From assembly GCA_002426025.1 (NCBI GenBank), contig DINP01000044.1:1-16254 (forward strand): DNA of 16,254 nt, given 5' to 3'. This DNA is from Bacteroidales bacterium UBA5537. GTDB taxonomy: Bacteria > Bacteroidota > Bacteroidia > Bacteroidales > Lentimicrobiaceae. A program made the translations under genes and the position numbers. Below are positions 8,165-14,146 of the stretch, one piece after another. The notes beneath the pieces were generated by a model, which saw nothing but the letters and a program-made list of their open reading frames with translations, did no database searches and had not been told where the DNA came from. Position 1 is the stretch's first letter. Each line of letters opens with the position of its first letter.

Positions 8165-8482
8165 TTAAAATTTCATTTCATCTACCTTGTCCACTTCGAT
8201 GGAGCGGAAATTCCGGTAAATGTTGATGATGATTGCGATGGCAACAGCGGCTTCGGCAGCAGCCACGGCAATCACGATAAGGGTGAAAAAGTGCCCGTGC
8301 AGATTGTCGGGATACAGGTAACGGTTGAATGCTACAAAGTTGATGTTTACTGAGTTCAGAATCAGCTCAATAGACATAAGCATAGTGATCAGGTTTTTGC
8401 GGGTAAGGAAGCCGAAAATTCCTGAGAAAAACATCAGTGTACTGATTATCAGGAAATACTGTAATGGAATGGTTCCGGTCAT
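8165..8482 (-). CDS. nuoK: NADH-quinone oxidoreductase subunit K
   Basis: NuoK is a small three-helix subunit of the complex I membrane arm and is related to MrpC. The 105 residues are slightly longer than the usual 100, with a charged C-terminal tail (EVDKVDEMKF). The two membrane glutamates needed for ion translocation are present: E39 in MLMSIELILNSVN and E77 in AAAEAAVAIAI, matching E. coli E36 and E72. It lies 30 bases after nuoJ and 53 before nuoL. Confidence 0.97.
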   Translation of the reverse strand: MTGTIPLQYFLIISTLMFFSGIFGFLTRKNLITMLMSIELILNSVNINFVAFNRYLYPDNLHGHFFTLIVIAVAAAEAAVAIAIIINIYRNFRSIEVDKVDEMKF

Positions 8483-8512
8483 GATGATATATTTTTGTGT
8501 CTTCCTGTTTTA

Positions 8513-9037
8513 CTATTTAATGTTTTTGTCGGCAGTTTTTTCTTTTCTTGCCACGATAATTGCGCCTATCATAGCCGCCAGCAGAAGTATGGATACCACT
8601 TCAAAAGGAAGCGCATAACCGTTCTCGTTGTATGAAACCAGCGCCCGGCCAATGGATTTTACATCCGAAGGTACTTCGTTCAGCGATTTCGCAGGGAACG
8701 AATAGTTGAGGATGGTAATCAGGGTGAGTGTAGCGCCTGCAACTACTGCAAGAGCCGACATAACGCCCTGGAATTTTCCGGCCATTTTAGCCCGCTCGCT
8801 GATGTGGCTGGTCAGCAAAATAGAAAAGATGATGAGCACTACTATACCACCGGCGTAAACGGTAAGCTGCACCGCGGCCAGGAAGTTGTAGTTCAGCATA
8901 AAATAGAGGCCAGCCGTACTTACCAACACAAAGAGCAGGTAAACTGCCGCACGGAGAATCCTCCGGGTTGTAACGGTAAGTATTGAAAAGACCAGGATCA
9001 TGCCTGCAAGCAGAAAAAACAAAATTTCGCTATTCAT
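8513..9037 (-). CDS. nuoJ: NADH-quinone oxidoreductase subunit J
   Basis: NuoJ is a five-helix membrane subunit of complex I, next to NuoK and NuoA. The 174 residues carry the signature of the third helix, QLTVYAGGIVVLIIFSILL, with Y61 at the position of the pi-bulge tyrosine that links quinone chemistry to the ion path. The C-terminal helix reads LPFEVVSILLLAAMIGAI, also typical. It follows nuoI by 41 bases and precedes nuoK by 30. Confidence 0.97.
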   Translation of the reverse strand: MNSEILFFLLAGMILVFSILTVTTRRILRAAVYLLFVLVSTAGLYFMLNYNFLAAVQLTVYAGGIVVLIIFSILLTSHISERAKMAGKFQGVMSALAVVAGATLTLITILNYSFPAKSLNEVPSDVKSIGRALVSYNENGYALPFEVVSILLLAAMIGAIIVARKEKTADKNIK

Positions 9038-9078
9038 AGCTTTTTATATCTGTCGGTTTATGATTAACTGGCGCTGCA

Positions 9079-9561
9079 TTAGTCTTTTACGCCTTCCATT
9101 ATTTTCGATCCGGGTTGGTTCAGCACTTTGGTAAGCGAGGTGCGGTCCCAAACGGCATGTTCAAATTTCTGTCCCATCACAATAGCTCCGGTAGGGCATG
9201 CCTTAATGCAGAGATTGCAGAATGTACACATTCCCAGATGGTAAATGTGCTGATCAATAGCACGACGTTTCTTACCTTCTTCTGTCATCACCGATTTGGA
9301 GATGATCTCGATAGAACCGTTTGGACAATTGATTTCGCATATTCCGCATCCGGTGCATTTGTGCTCATTGTTTTCGTCGTGGGGCATAATGACTTCGCCC
9401 CTGAAACGTTCGGCAATTTTCAGTGTCTGCCTGTTTTCGGGATATTGCTGGGTGATGTGCTTCCAGGGAGTGAAAAAATACTTTGCAGTAACCCTCATTC
9501 CTGTAAGCAGGGTCCAGATTCCCTTCAGTATTTCGGTGATGTATGCTATTACAGATTTCAT
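9079..9561 (-). CDS. nuoI: NADH-quinone oxidoreductase subunit I (2x[4Fe-4S])
   Basis: NuoI is the ferredoxin-like subunit that carries electrons through clusters N6a and N6b toward N2 in NuoB. The 160 residues contain two complete CxxCxxCxxxCP motifs: C69, C72, C75, C79 (CTGCGICEINCP) and C112, C115, C118, C122 (CTFCNLCIKACP). An N-terminal amphipathic stretch precedes YFFTPWKHITQQYP, the usual membrane-surface segment. In complexes that lack NuoEFG, the exposed face of NuoI is the likely docking site for the electron donor (known for the ferredoxin-dependent NDH-1 and proposed for other 11-subunit forms). It lies 17 bases after nuoH. Confidence 0.98.
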   Translation of the reverse strand: MKSVIAYITEILKGIWTLLTGMRVTAKYFFTPWKHITQQYPENRQTLKIAERFRGEVIMPHDENNEHKCTGCGICEINCPNGSIEIISKSVMTEEGKKRRAIDQHIYHLGMCTFCNLCIKACPTGAIVMGQKFEHAVWDRTSLTKVLNQPGSKIMEGVKD

Positions 9562-9578
9562 GGTTTAGTTTTCACGGA

Positions 9579-10667
9579 TTAGAAATGCAGCCCGAACAAT
9601 ACTACTGCTGCCATCAGCAGAATGTTGAAAAGGTTGATGGGCAGAAGATATTTCCATTCAAGATTCAGAATCTGGTCAACCCTGAGCCTGGGAAAGGTCC
9701 ATTTGAACCACATCATCAGAAAGATTACGCCCAGCACCTTGAAGAAAAACCAGAACAGCCCCGGTATCAGGTCCATAATCTGGTTAAAGCTTTCAAAATT
9801 ACCGAAGTGTAGTGGCATCCAGCCACCAAGAAATACGGTGGTTGCCATGGCAGCTACAATAAACAGGTTGATGTATTCGGCCAGGAAGAAAAAGGCAAAT
9901 TTGATTCCAGAGTATTCAGTGTGGAATCCGGCGGTAAGCTCCGATTCGGCTTCAGCAAGGTCGAAGGGGCCGCGGTTGGTTTCGGCAGTTCCGGCAATAA
10001 TAAATACCACAAAAGCGATAAGGGCCGGAATATGTCCTTTAAAAATGAACCACATTTCGCGCTGGCCTTCAACCAGTCCCGAAATCTGCATGGTGCCGGC
10101 CAGGATAATAATGGTGATGAGCGAAAGGCCAACCGAAAGTTCGTAACTTACAATCTGAGCACCTGAACGCATAGCACCTATCAGCGAATATTTGTTGTTT
10201 GAGCTCCATCCGGCAAGCAGAATACCTATTACGCCAACAGAAGAAACTGCGGTTACAAAGAATATCCCGATATCAAAATCGAAAGTCTGCAGTCCGGGAG
10301 CAAACGGAATTACTGAAATAACGAGGAAGCTGACAATAATTACAATAAACGGGGCCAGATTATAAAGGAATTTGTCGGCCTCTTTTGGTGTAATCAGCTC
10401 CTTCATCAGCAATTTGATAAAGTCAGCAATGGTTTGCAGCAAGCCCCAGGGGCCTACGCGCATAGGGCCCATTCGTTGCTGGAAGGCCGCGCAGACTTTG
10501 CGTTCTGCATAAACAAGGAAAAGGCCAAACAGGGCTACAAACAGCAGGTAGGCCACCCCGACGATCGTCCATTCAATTATCAGGGTTGTTGTTGCCGAAT
10601 AGCTGGCAGTTAAACCCTCGTGTATGGATTTTGTCAGTGTTGTGAAATCGTAGATATTGAATGCCAT
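9579..10667 (-). CDS. nuoH: NADH-quinone oxidoreductase subunit H
   Basis: NuoH is the heel subunit of the membrane arm that forms the quinone entry tunnel with NuoB and NuoD. Its 362 residues are somewhat longer than the E. coli protein (about 325), with a longer N-terminus before the first helix. Family signatures are YAERKVCAAFQQRMGP (53-68), ADFIKLLMKE (81-90), and the acidic loop NRGPFDLAEAESELTAGFHT (231-250) followed by EYSG. Here it directly follows nuoD, with a 31-base gap and no nuoE, nuoF or nuoG between them. Confidence 0.98.
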   Translation of the reverse strand: MAFNIYDFTTLTKSIHEGLTASYSATTTLIIEWTIVGVAYLLFVALFGLFLVYAERKVCAAFQQRMGPMRVGPWGLLQTIADFIKLLMKELITPKEADKFLYNLAPFIVIIVSFLVISVIPFAPGLQTFDFDIGIFFVTAVSSVGVIGILLAGWSSNNKYSLIGAMRSGAQIVSYELSVGLSLITIIILAGTMQISGLVEGQREMWFIFKGHIPALIAFVVFIIAGTAETNRGPFDLAEAESELTAGFHTEYSGIKFAFFFLAEYINLFIVAAMATTVFLGGWMPLHFGNFESFNQIMDLIPGLFWFFFKVLGVIFLMMWFKWTFPRLRVDQILNLEWKYLLPINLFNILLMAAVVLFGLHF

Positions 10668-10698
10668 CTTTTATAATTTCGATGTTTTATTCAAAGGT

Positions 10699-11832
10699 TT
10701 AACGGTCAATGTCAGGAATTACCAGGTCGAAAGTTGACATAATAGCCACCAGGTCGGCAATTTTCCATCCTTTTGCTATATGGTTGATAGCAAACAGATT
10801 GGAGAAGCCAGGCGAGCGGAATTTTACCCTGTAAGGGTTTTTCTTGCCATCAGAAACGATAAAGACGCCAAATTCGCCACGCGCACTCTCAACCCGCTGG
10901 TAAAATTCACCTTCGGGAAGTTTAATCACGCCTTTCATCTTCATGGCATAATCGCCTTCCGGAATGTTATCTATCAACTGCTCAATAATATTCATTGATT
11001 CCCACATCTCCTGAATGCGCACCTGATAACGGGCATAAGTATCGCCTACATCGCTCAGCACTTCGTTAAAATTAACTTTGGAATATGCACTGTATGGCTG
11101 ATGTTTCCTAAGGTCGCAGGCAAAACCCGAAGCACGGGCCGTTGGGCCGGTTACACCATAGGCAATAGCGTCTTCGCGCGACAAAAAACCAACGCCTTTG
11201 GTACGTTCAGTAAAAATTACGTTGCCCGAAAGCAGGCGGTCGTATTCTGGCAGTTTGGTCCTGAATTTCTTTATAAATGCTTTTACATCACGTTGGAAGT
11301 TCGGGTGGATGTCGAACATCAATCCGCCAGGAATGCTGTAATTTACCGTAAGGCGGGCACCACAGGTCTCTTCAAAAATATCGAGGATTTCTTCGCGGTC
11401 GCGCAGACCATAAAAGAAGGTGGTTAAAGCGCCCATATCCATTCCCATAACACACCACCACAACTGATGCGATGCCAGACGGCTGAGTTCCGCCATGATG
11501 GTACGAATGTACTTAACCCTGTCGGGAACTTCAATCTGCAATGCATTTTCAACACAAAGAGCAACGGCTTCGTTGTTCATATGTGCTGAAAGATAATCCA
11601 TACGGTCGGTCAGATGCCCGATCTGCGGATAGGAGAGGGACTCTGTCATCTTCTCAATTCCGCTGTGGATATAGCCGATGTGAGGCTGAACATTGTGTAC
11701 AATTTCCCCTTCGAGCTGAACCAGCAATCGCAGCACACCGTGTGTACTCGGATGCTGCGGTCCCATGTTTACAAGATACTCGTCGGTCTTGATATCGTCG
11801 GTGGTAATCATTACTTCTTTAAGCTCTGCCAT
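10699..11832 (-). CDS. nuoD: NADH-quinone oxidoreductase subunit D
   Basis: NuoD is the 49-kDa-type subunit, related to [NiFe]-hydrogenase large subunits, and forms the quinone-reduction site with NuoB. The 377 residues include GPQHPSTHGVLR (24-35) and MDYLSAHMNNE (78-88). H31 and Y80 occupy the places of the quinone-binding His and Tyr, and their spacing of 49 matches the family (Yarrowia H95 and Y144). Other signatures are RSPGFSNL and a C-terminal DIDR. It is a separate gene, not a nuoCD fusion, and starts 2 bases after the nuoC stop codon, which suggests coupled translation. Confidence 0.98.
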   Translation of the reverse strand: MAELKEVMITTDDIKTDEYLVNMGPQHPSTHGVLRLLVQLEGEIVHNVQPHIGYIHSGIEKMTESLSYPQIGHLTDRMDYLSAHMNNEAVALCVENALQIEVPDRVKYIRTIMAELSRLASHQLWWCVMGMDMGALTTFFYGLRDREEILDIFEETCGARLTVNYSIPGGLMFDIHPNFQRDVKAFIKKFRTKLPEYDRLLSGNVIFTERTKGVGFLSREDAIAYGVTGPTARASGFACDLRKHQPYSAYSKVNFNEVLSDVGDTYARYQVRIQEMWESMNIIEQLIDNIPEGDYAMKMKGVIKLPEGEFYQRVESARGEFGVFIVSDGKKNPYRVKFRSPGFSNLFAINHIAKGWKIADLVAIMSTFDLVIPDIDR

Positions 11833-11834
11833 AG

Positions 11835-12290
11835 CTATCGTGATACGATGTGAATGTCGTCTTTAAAATCTTTGCGTAGCGGGAAACCCCAGTTTTCGTC
11901 TAGAAAAAGCCTGCGAAGGTCGGGATGGTTGTTAAACCGAATGCCCAACAGGTCATACACTTCATTTTCATGAAATTCGGCTGTTGGCCAGATATCGCTG
12001 ACACTGTCAAGTACCGGGTTTTCGCGGTCAGCTGTTTTTACCCTGACTACCAGTACATGCTTATGTAAAACCGATTCGAGGTGATATACAACCTGCATAT
12101 GGTCGGCCTGATCCATCCCGGTAAGGCAAAACAGGTAGTCGAAAGCCAGTGTCTTGTCTTGTTTCAATTGATTCATAAAATCATACATCCTGGCAGCAGG
12201 CACAGTCGTTTCAACATACTGGGCTCCTTGCCGGGTTTCGGCTTCCGCTTCAACCTTTCCGATTGCCGTTATCAATTCCTCGTTGGTCAT
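11835..12290 (-). CDS. nuoC: NADH-quinone oxidoreductase subunit C
   Basis: NuoC is the 30-kDa-type scaffold subunit of the connecting module. At 151 residues it is short but complete. The C-terminal signature is intact: WPTAEFHENEVYDLLGI (101-117), NNHPDLRRLFL (120-130) and GFPLRKDF (135-142). The N-terminal alpha/beta domain is compact. It lies 41 bases after nuoB and is separated from nuoD by only 2 bases. Confidence 0.97.
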   Translation of the reverse strand: MTNEELITAIGKVEAEAETRQGAQYVETTVPAARMYDFMNQLKQDKTLAFDYLFCLTGMDQADHMQVVYHLESVLHKHVLVVRVKTADRENPVLDSVSDIWPTAEFHENEVYDLLGIRFNNHPDLRRLFLDENWGFPLRKDFKDDIHIVSR

Positions 12291-12331
12291 TTTTATATGA
12301 TTTGGAGACTTGTCAAATGGTTAAATTCAGC

Positions 12332-12874
12332 TTATTTCGCCTTTTTCCTTCTGGAATAGTTGCGCTCACGGCGGATTTTCTTCTGCAACTGCATCATGCC
12401 AAAAAGCAAGGCCTCAGGGCGTGGCGGGCATCCGGGAATGTAAACGTCAACCGGAATAACATGGTCGGCGCCTTTAACAATCGCGTAGCTGTTATAGAAA
12501 AAAGGCCCGCCCGAAACGGCACAGGCCCCCATGGCTATTACATATTTAGGGTCGGCCATCTGATCATAGAGGCGTTTCAACACAGGCGCCATCTTATAAT
12601 TGATAGAGCCACTGATGATGATCATATCGGCCTGGCGTGGAGTGGCGCGGGCTACTTCGAAACCGAAACGAGCCATATCGTGGCGAGAAGCGCCAACGGC
12701 CATGAACTCTATAGCACAACAACGTGTACCAAAAGTAAGCGGCCAGAGTGAATTGGAGCGCGCCCAGTTGATCAGATCGTCGAGTTTGGTGAGAATGATG
12801 CTGCCCCCTTCGTGCGATTCAATAATGGGGTAGTCGTTTACCTCAATATCCTGTTTCTTTTTTGTTATTCCCAT
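12332..12874 (-). CDS. nuoB: NADH-quinone oxidoreductase subunit B (cluster N2)
   Basis: NuoB binds the terminal [4Fe-4S] cluster N2, which passes electrons to quinone. The four ligands are visible in the 180-residue product: C52 and C53 (GTRCCAIEF), C118 (GACAVSG) and C149 (PGCPPRPEAL). The reading frame is open upstream to a Met at 12985, but that longer form would lie inside nuoA. The ATG at 12874, giving MGITKKK, starts within the last codons of nuoA and overlaps it by 10 bases (ATGGGAATAA), a standard coupled arrangement, and gives the expected length. The C-terminus is strongly basic (RRERNYSRRKKAK). Confidence 0.97.
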   Translation of the reverse strand: MGITKKKQDIEVNDYPIIESHEGGSIILTKLDDLINWARSNSLWPLTFGTRCCAIEFMAVGASRHDMARFGFEVARATPRQADMIIISGSINYKMAPVLKRLYDQMADPKYVIAMGACAVSGGPFFYNSYAIVKGADHVIPVDVYIPGCPPRPEALLFGMMQLQKKIRRERNYSRRKKAK

Positions 12875-13215
12875 TTCAGTGCATGTTTTTTCCAGCCATA
12901 TAGCAGGCCAAGTCCCAGAATGAAGAAGAAGATTCCGATTTCGATAAAGGCTGTAATCCCTGTTTCGGCCATTACTGTGGCCCATGGGAAAATAAATACG
13001 GTTTCAACATCGAAAATCAGGAAGAGGATTGCAAAGAGATAATAGCCTACAGTATATTGCAGCCAGGCACCTCCAATGGTCTCAATTCCACATTCATACG
13101 GTTCAAATTTTGCAGGGTTCGATGAGGTAGGTGGCACAAAGCTTGAGAAGAGCAGGGCTCCTCCAACCAGCACAACCCCAACGATGAAAAACAATACAAG
13201 TGACTGACTGTCCAT
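12865..13215 (-). CDS. nuoA: NADH-quinone oxidoreductase subunit A
   Basis: NuoA is a three-helix membrane subunit at the junction of the two arms. The 116 residues contain the loop KFEPYECGIE (36-45), with the redox-state-sensitive loop cysteine C42, and FLIFDVETVFIFPW (65-78), with D69 and E71 in the second helix. It is the first gene of the operon. The ATG at 13215 is preceded by a short leader and a Bacteroidota-type promoter inside a perfect inverted repeat. Confidence 0.97.
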   Translation of the reverse strand: MDSQSLVLFFIVGVVLVGGALLFSSFVPPTSSNPAKFEPYECGIETIGGAWLQYTVGYYLFAILFLIFDVETVFIFPWATVMAETGITAFIEIGIFFFILGLGLLYGWKKHALKWE

Positions 13216-13235
13216 ACTTTATGGTATTTAGGTAT

Positions 13236-13262
13236 CTACATTTGTCGAGGTGACAAATGTAG
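13236..13262. promoter_or_regulatory. Perfect 11-bp inverted repeat over the nuoA promoter (candidate operator)
   Basis: CTACATTTGTC (13236-13246), a 5-base spacer GAGGT, and GACAAATGTAG (13252-13262) form a perfect dyad. The minus-strand arm holds the TACATTTG -7 element of the likely nuoA promoter, so a dimeric regulator bound here would touch RNA polymerase. The inner core TTGTC-N5-GACAA has half-sites somewhat like CRP/FNR-family sites, but the spacing fits neither the FNR nor the CRP consensus. A leader hairpin is the alternative, although transcription would start inside the dyad. Confidence 0.5.
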
Positions 13263-13287
13263 GAATTGTTATATAGGTTTTTAACAA
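13254..13287 (-). promoter_or_regulatory. Candidate nuo operon promoter
   Basis: TTG (13287-13285) is followed after 23 bases by TACATTTG (13261-13254), an exact TAnnTTTG -7 element at the long end of the accepted Bacteroidota spacing. Transcription would start near 13248, leaving a leader of about 33 bases before the nuoA ATG. Confidence 0.5.
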
Positions 13288-13493
13288 ATATTTATAAGGC
13301 CAATAAATTTAGAATGGTTCAAAATAGCGGTCTTTCCGCTGGGCTATAATGAATAAGCATCGCTGAAAACAACAGGATTGATTTATTTCTGTATAATAAC
13401 TGATTGAAAGCAGGAATTTGGATGATCTATTTCAGTAAACCCTCGAATATGTTAATTATTTCATAAAAACTCATACAAGCAATTGAGTTTATC

Positions 13494-13501
13494 TATTTTT
13501 G
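13494..13501 (+). promoter_or_regulatory. Candidate -7 element for the Cys-rich gene and receptor
   Basis: TATTTTTG matches TAnnTTTG exactly and lies about 22 bases before the ATG at 13523. No TTG is present at 17-23 bases upstream, so the -33 box is missing or degenerate. If used, transcription would begin near 13507, which rules out the in-frame TTG at 13499 as a start codon. Confidence 0.35.
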
Positions 13502-13522
13502 CAAACGAAGATAGGTGTGAAA

Positions 13523-13975
13523 ATGAAGAAATTAAAGGATATATCCATTATAATATTGATGGTAGCTTATTTGCTATCAGCATCGGGTATGCTTGTTTTT
13601 CTTCATCATTGCAATGCCGAGAATACCATTGCACTTAGTCTCTCCCATAATCATCCGTGTTGTAGTGCAACCGAAGATCATCATACTCAGGATGGTGATG
13701 CTTGCTGTTCTCAAAAGAATGCAGTTGATTTTACTTTGCTTTCTTTCAATAAAGCGCCCTGTTGCGATGATTCAAAACTGTTTGTTAAGGTTGTGCCGGA
13801 ATGCCTGTTGCCTGATGTAAAAAAGATTCAGGTGAATGCATTTGCAGCCATTTATCGTCAAATACAATACCTTTTGCCGATTACTTCAGTTTCGGCTGAA
13901 AATCTTTCCATTTTTGCTATTTCAACGTTTCCGGTTGAAAGTATCTGGCGCAGGATTTCCTCCTTCCGATTGTGA
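13523..13975 (+). CDS. Small exported Cys/His-rich protein (HYC_CC_PP-like) upstream of TonB receptor
   Basis: The 150-residue product starts MKKLKDIS and has one N-terminal hydrophobic segment (about 8-27), a signal peptide or membrane anchor. It then shows LHHC (27-30), three Cys-Cys pairs (46-47, 61-62, 80-81), C94, and clustered histidines (H42, H44, H53, H54). This resembles the small Bacteroidota proteins known as HYC_CC_PP, found in my recollection next to TonB-dependent receptors, but the C-terminal Pro-Pro element is not seen here. The Cys/His content suggests metal binding or redox chemistry in the periplasm; this is inference. I chose the ATG at 13523 over an in-frame TTG at 13499, which overlaps a promoter-like element. 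The receptor gene starts 171 bases later on the same strand. Confidence 0.72.
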   Translation: MKKLKDISIIILMVAYLLSASGMLVFLHHCNAENTIALSLSHNHPCCSATEDHHTQDGDACCSQKNAVDFTLLSFNKAPCCDDSKLFVKVVPECLLPDVKKIQVNAFAAIYRQIQYLLPITSVSAENLSIFAISTFPVESIWRRISSFRL

Positions 13976-14007
13976 TTTCTTTCCGTTTCTTCTAAATCAG
14001 CTATCAG

Positions 14008-14040
14008 GCACAAAGCCCGGTTTGATTTTATGTGCTTTTT
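14008..14040 (+). terminator. Weak hairpin plus T-run between the Cys-rich gene and the receptor
   Basis: GCACA (14008-14012) pairs with TGTGC (14031-14035) across an 18-base loop and is followed by five T's (14036-14040). The stem is only 5 bp, so at most this is a partial terminator or attenuator; it may be chance. Confidence 0.2.
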
Positions 14041-14146
14041 ATTATTCTGGTTTATCCGGAAATAATTGAAAACATGAATAAAATTCTGCTTTTAGCCTGA
14101 GTTGCTGAACCCAATCCACTCTTATTTAACTAAAGAAACTAAAAAG

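Larger units (their letters stand above)
13216..13522. other. Divergent intergenic region between nuoA and the Cys-rich gene
   Basis: These 307 bases hold the nuoA promoter and its dyad on the left and a candidate plus-strand -7 element on the right. Between them the sequence is AT-rich without an ORF of interest. A small stem AGCGG/CCGCT with a 5-base loop lies at 13326-13340, but it lacks a T-run and is too short to call a terminator. Confidence 0.6.

Noticed and set aside
12332..12985. Longer nuoB form starting at the Met at 12985 (217 residues)
   Set aside because: The extra 37 residues lie entirely within nuoA in another frame and do not resemble NuoB; the ATG at 12874 gives the normal length and a coupled overlap.
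13326..13340. AGCGG/CCGCT hairpin in the divergent region
   Set aside because: A 5-bp stem with no T-run; expected by chance in a region of this size.
13499..13975. TTG start at 13499 for the Cys-rich protein
   Set aside because: The TTG overlaps a TAnnTTTG promoter-like element, so transcription would begin after it; the ATG at 13523 gives a standard signal-peptide start (MKKLK).
13836..14069. Open frame overlapping the end of the Cys-rich gene, considered as a frameshifted C-terminus
   Set aside because: It would supply a Pro-Pro element (GFPPSD), but the peptide has no other similarity to the expected tail, and the main frame ends cleanly; a frameshift cannot be shown from this sequence alone.
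14074..14100. Eight-codon mini-ORF (MNKILLLA) before the receptor gene
   Set aside because: It looks like the start of a signal peptide and could be a leader peptide or relic, but it is too short to support, and no regulatory codon run or attenuator structure is evident.
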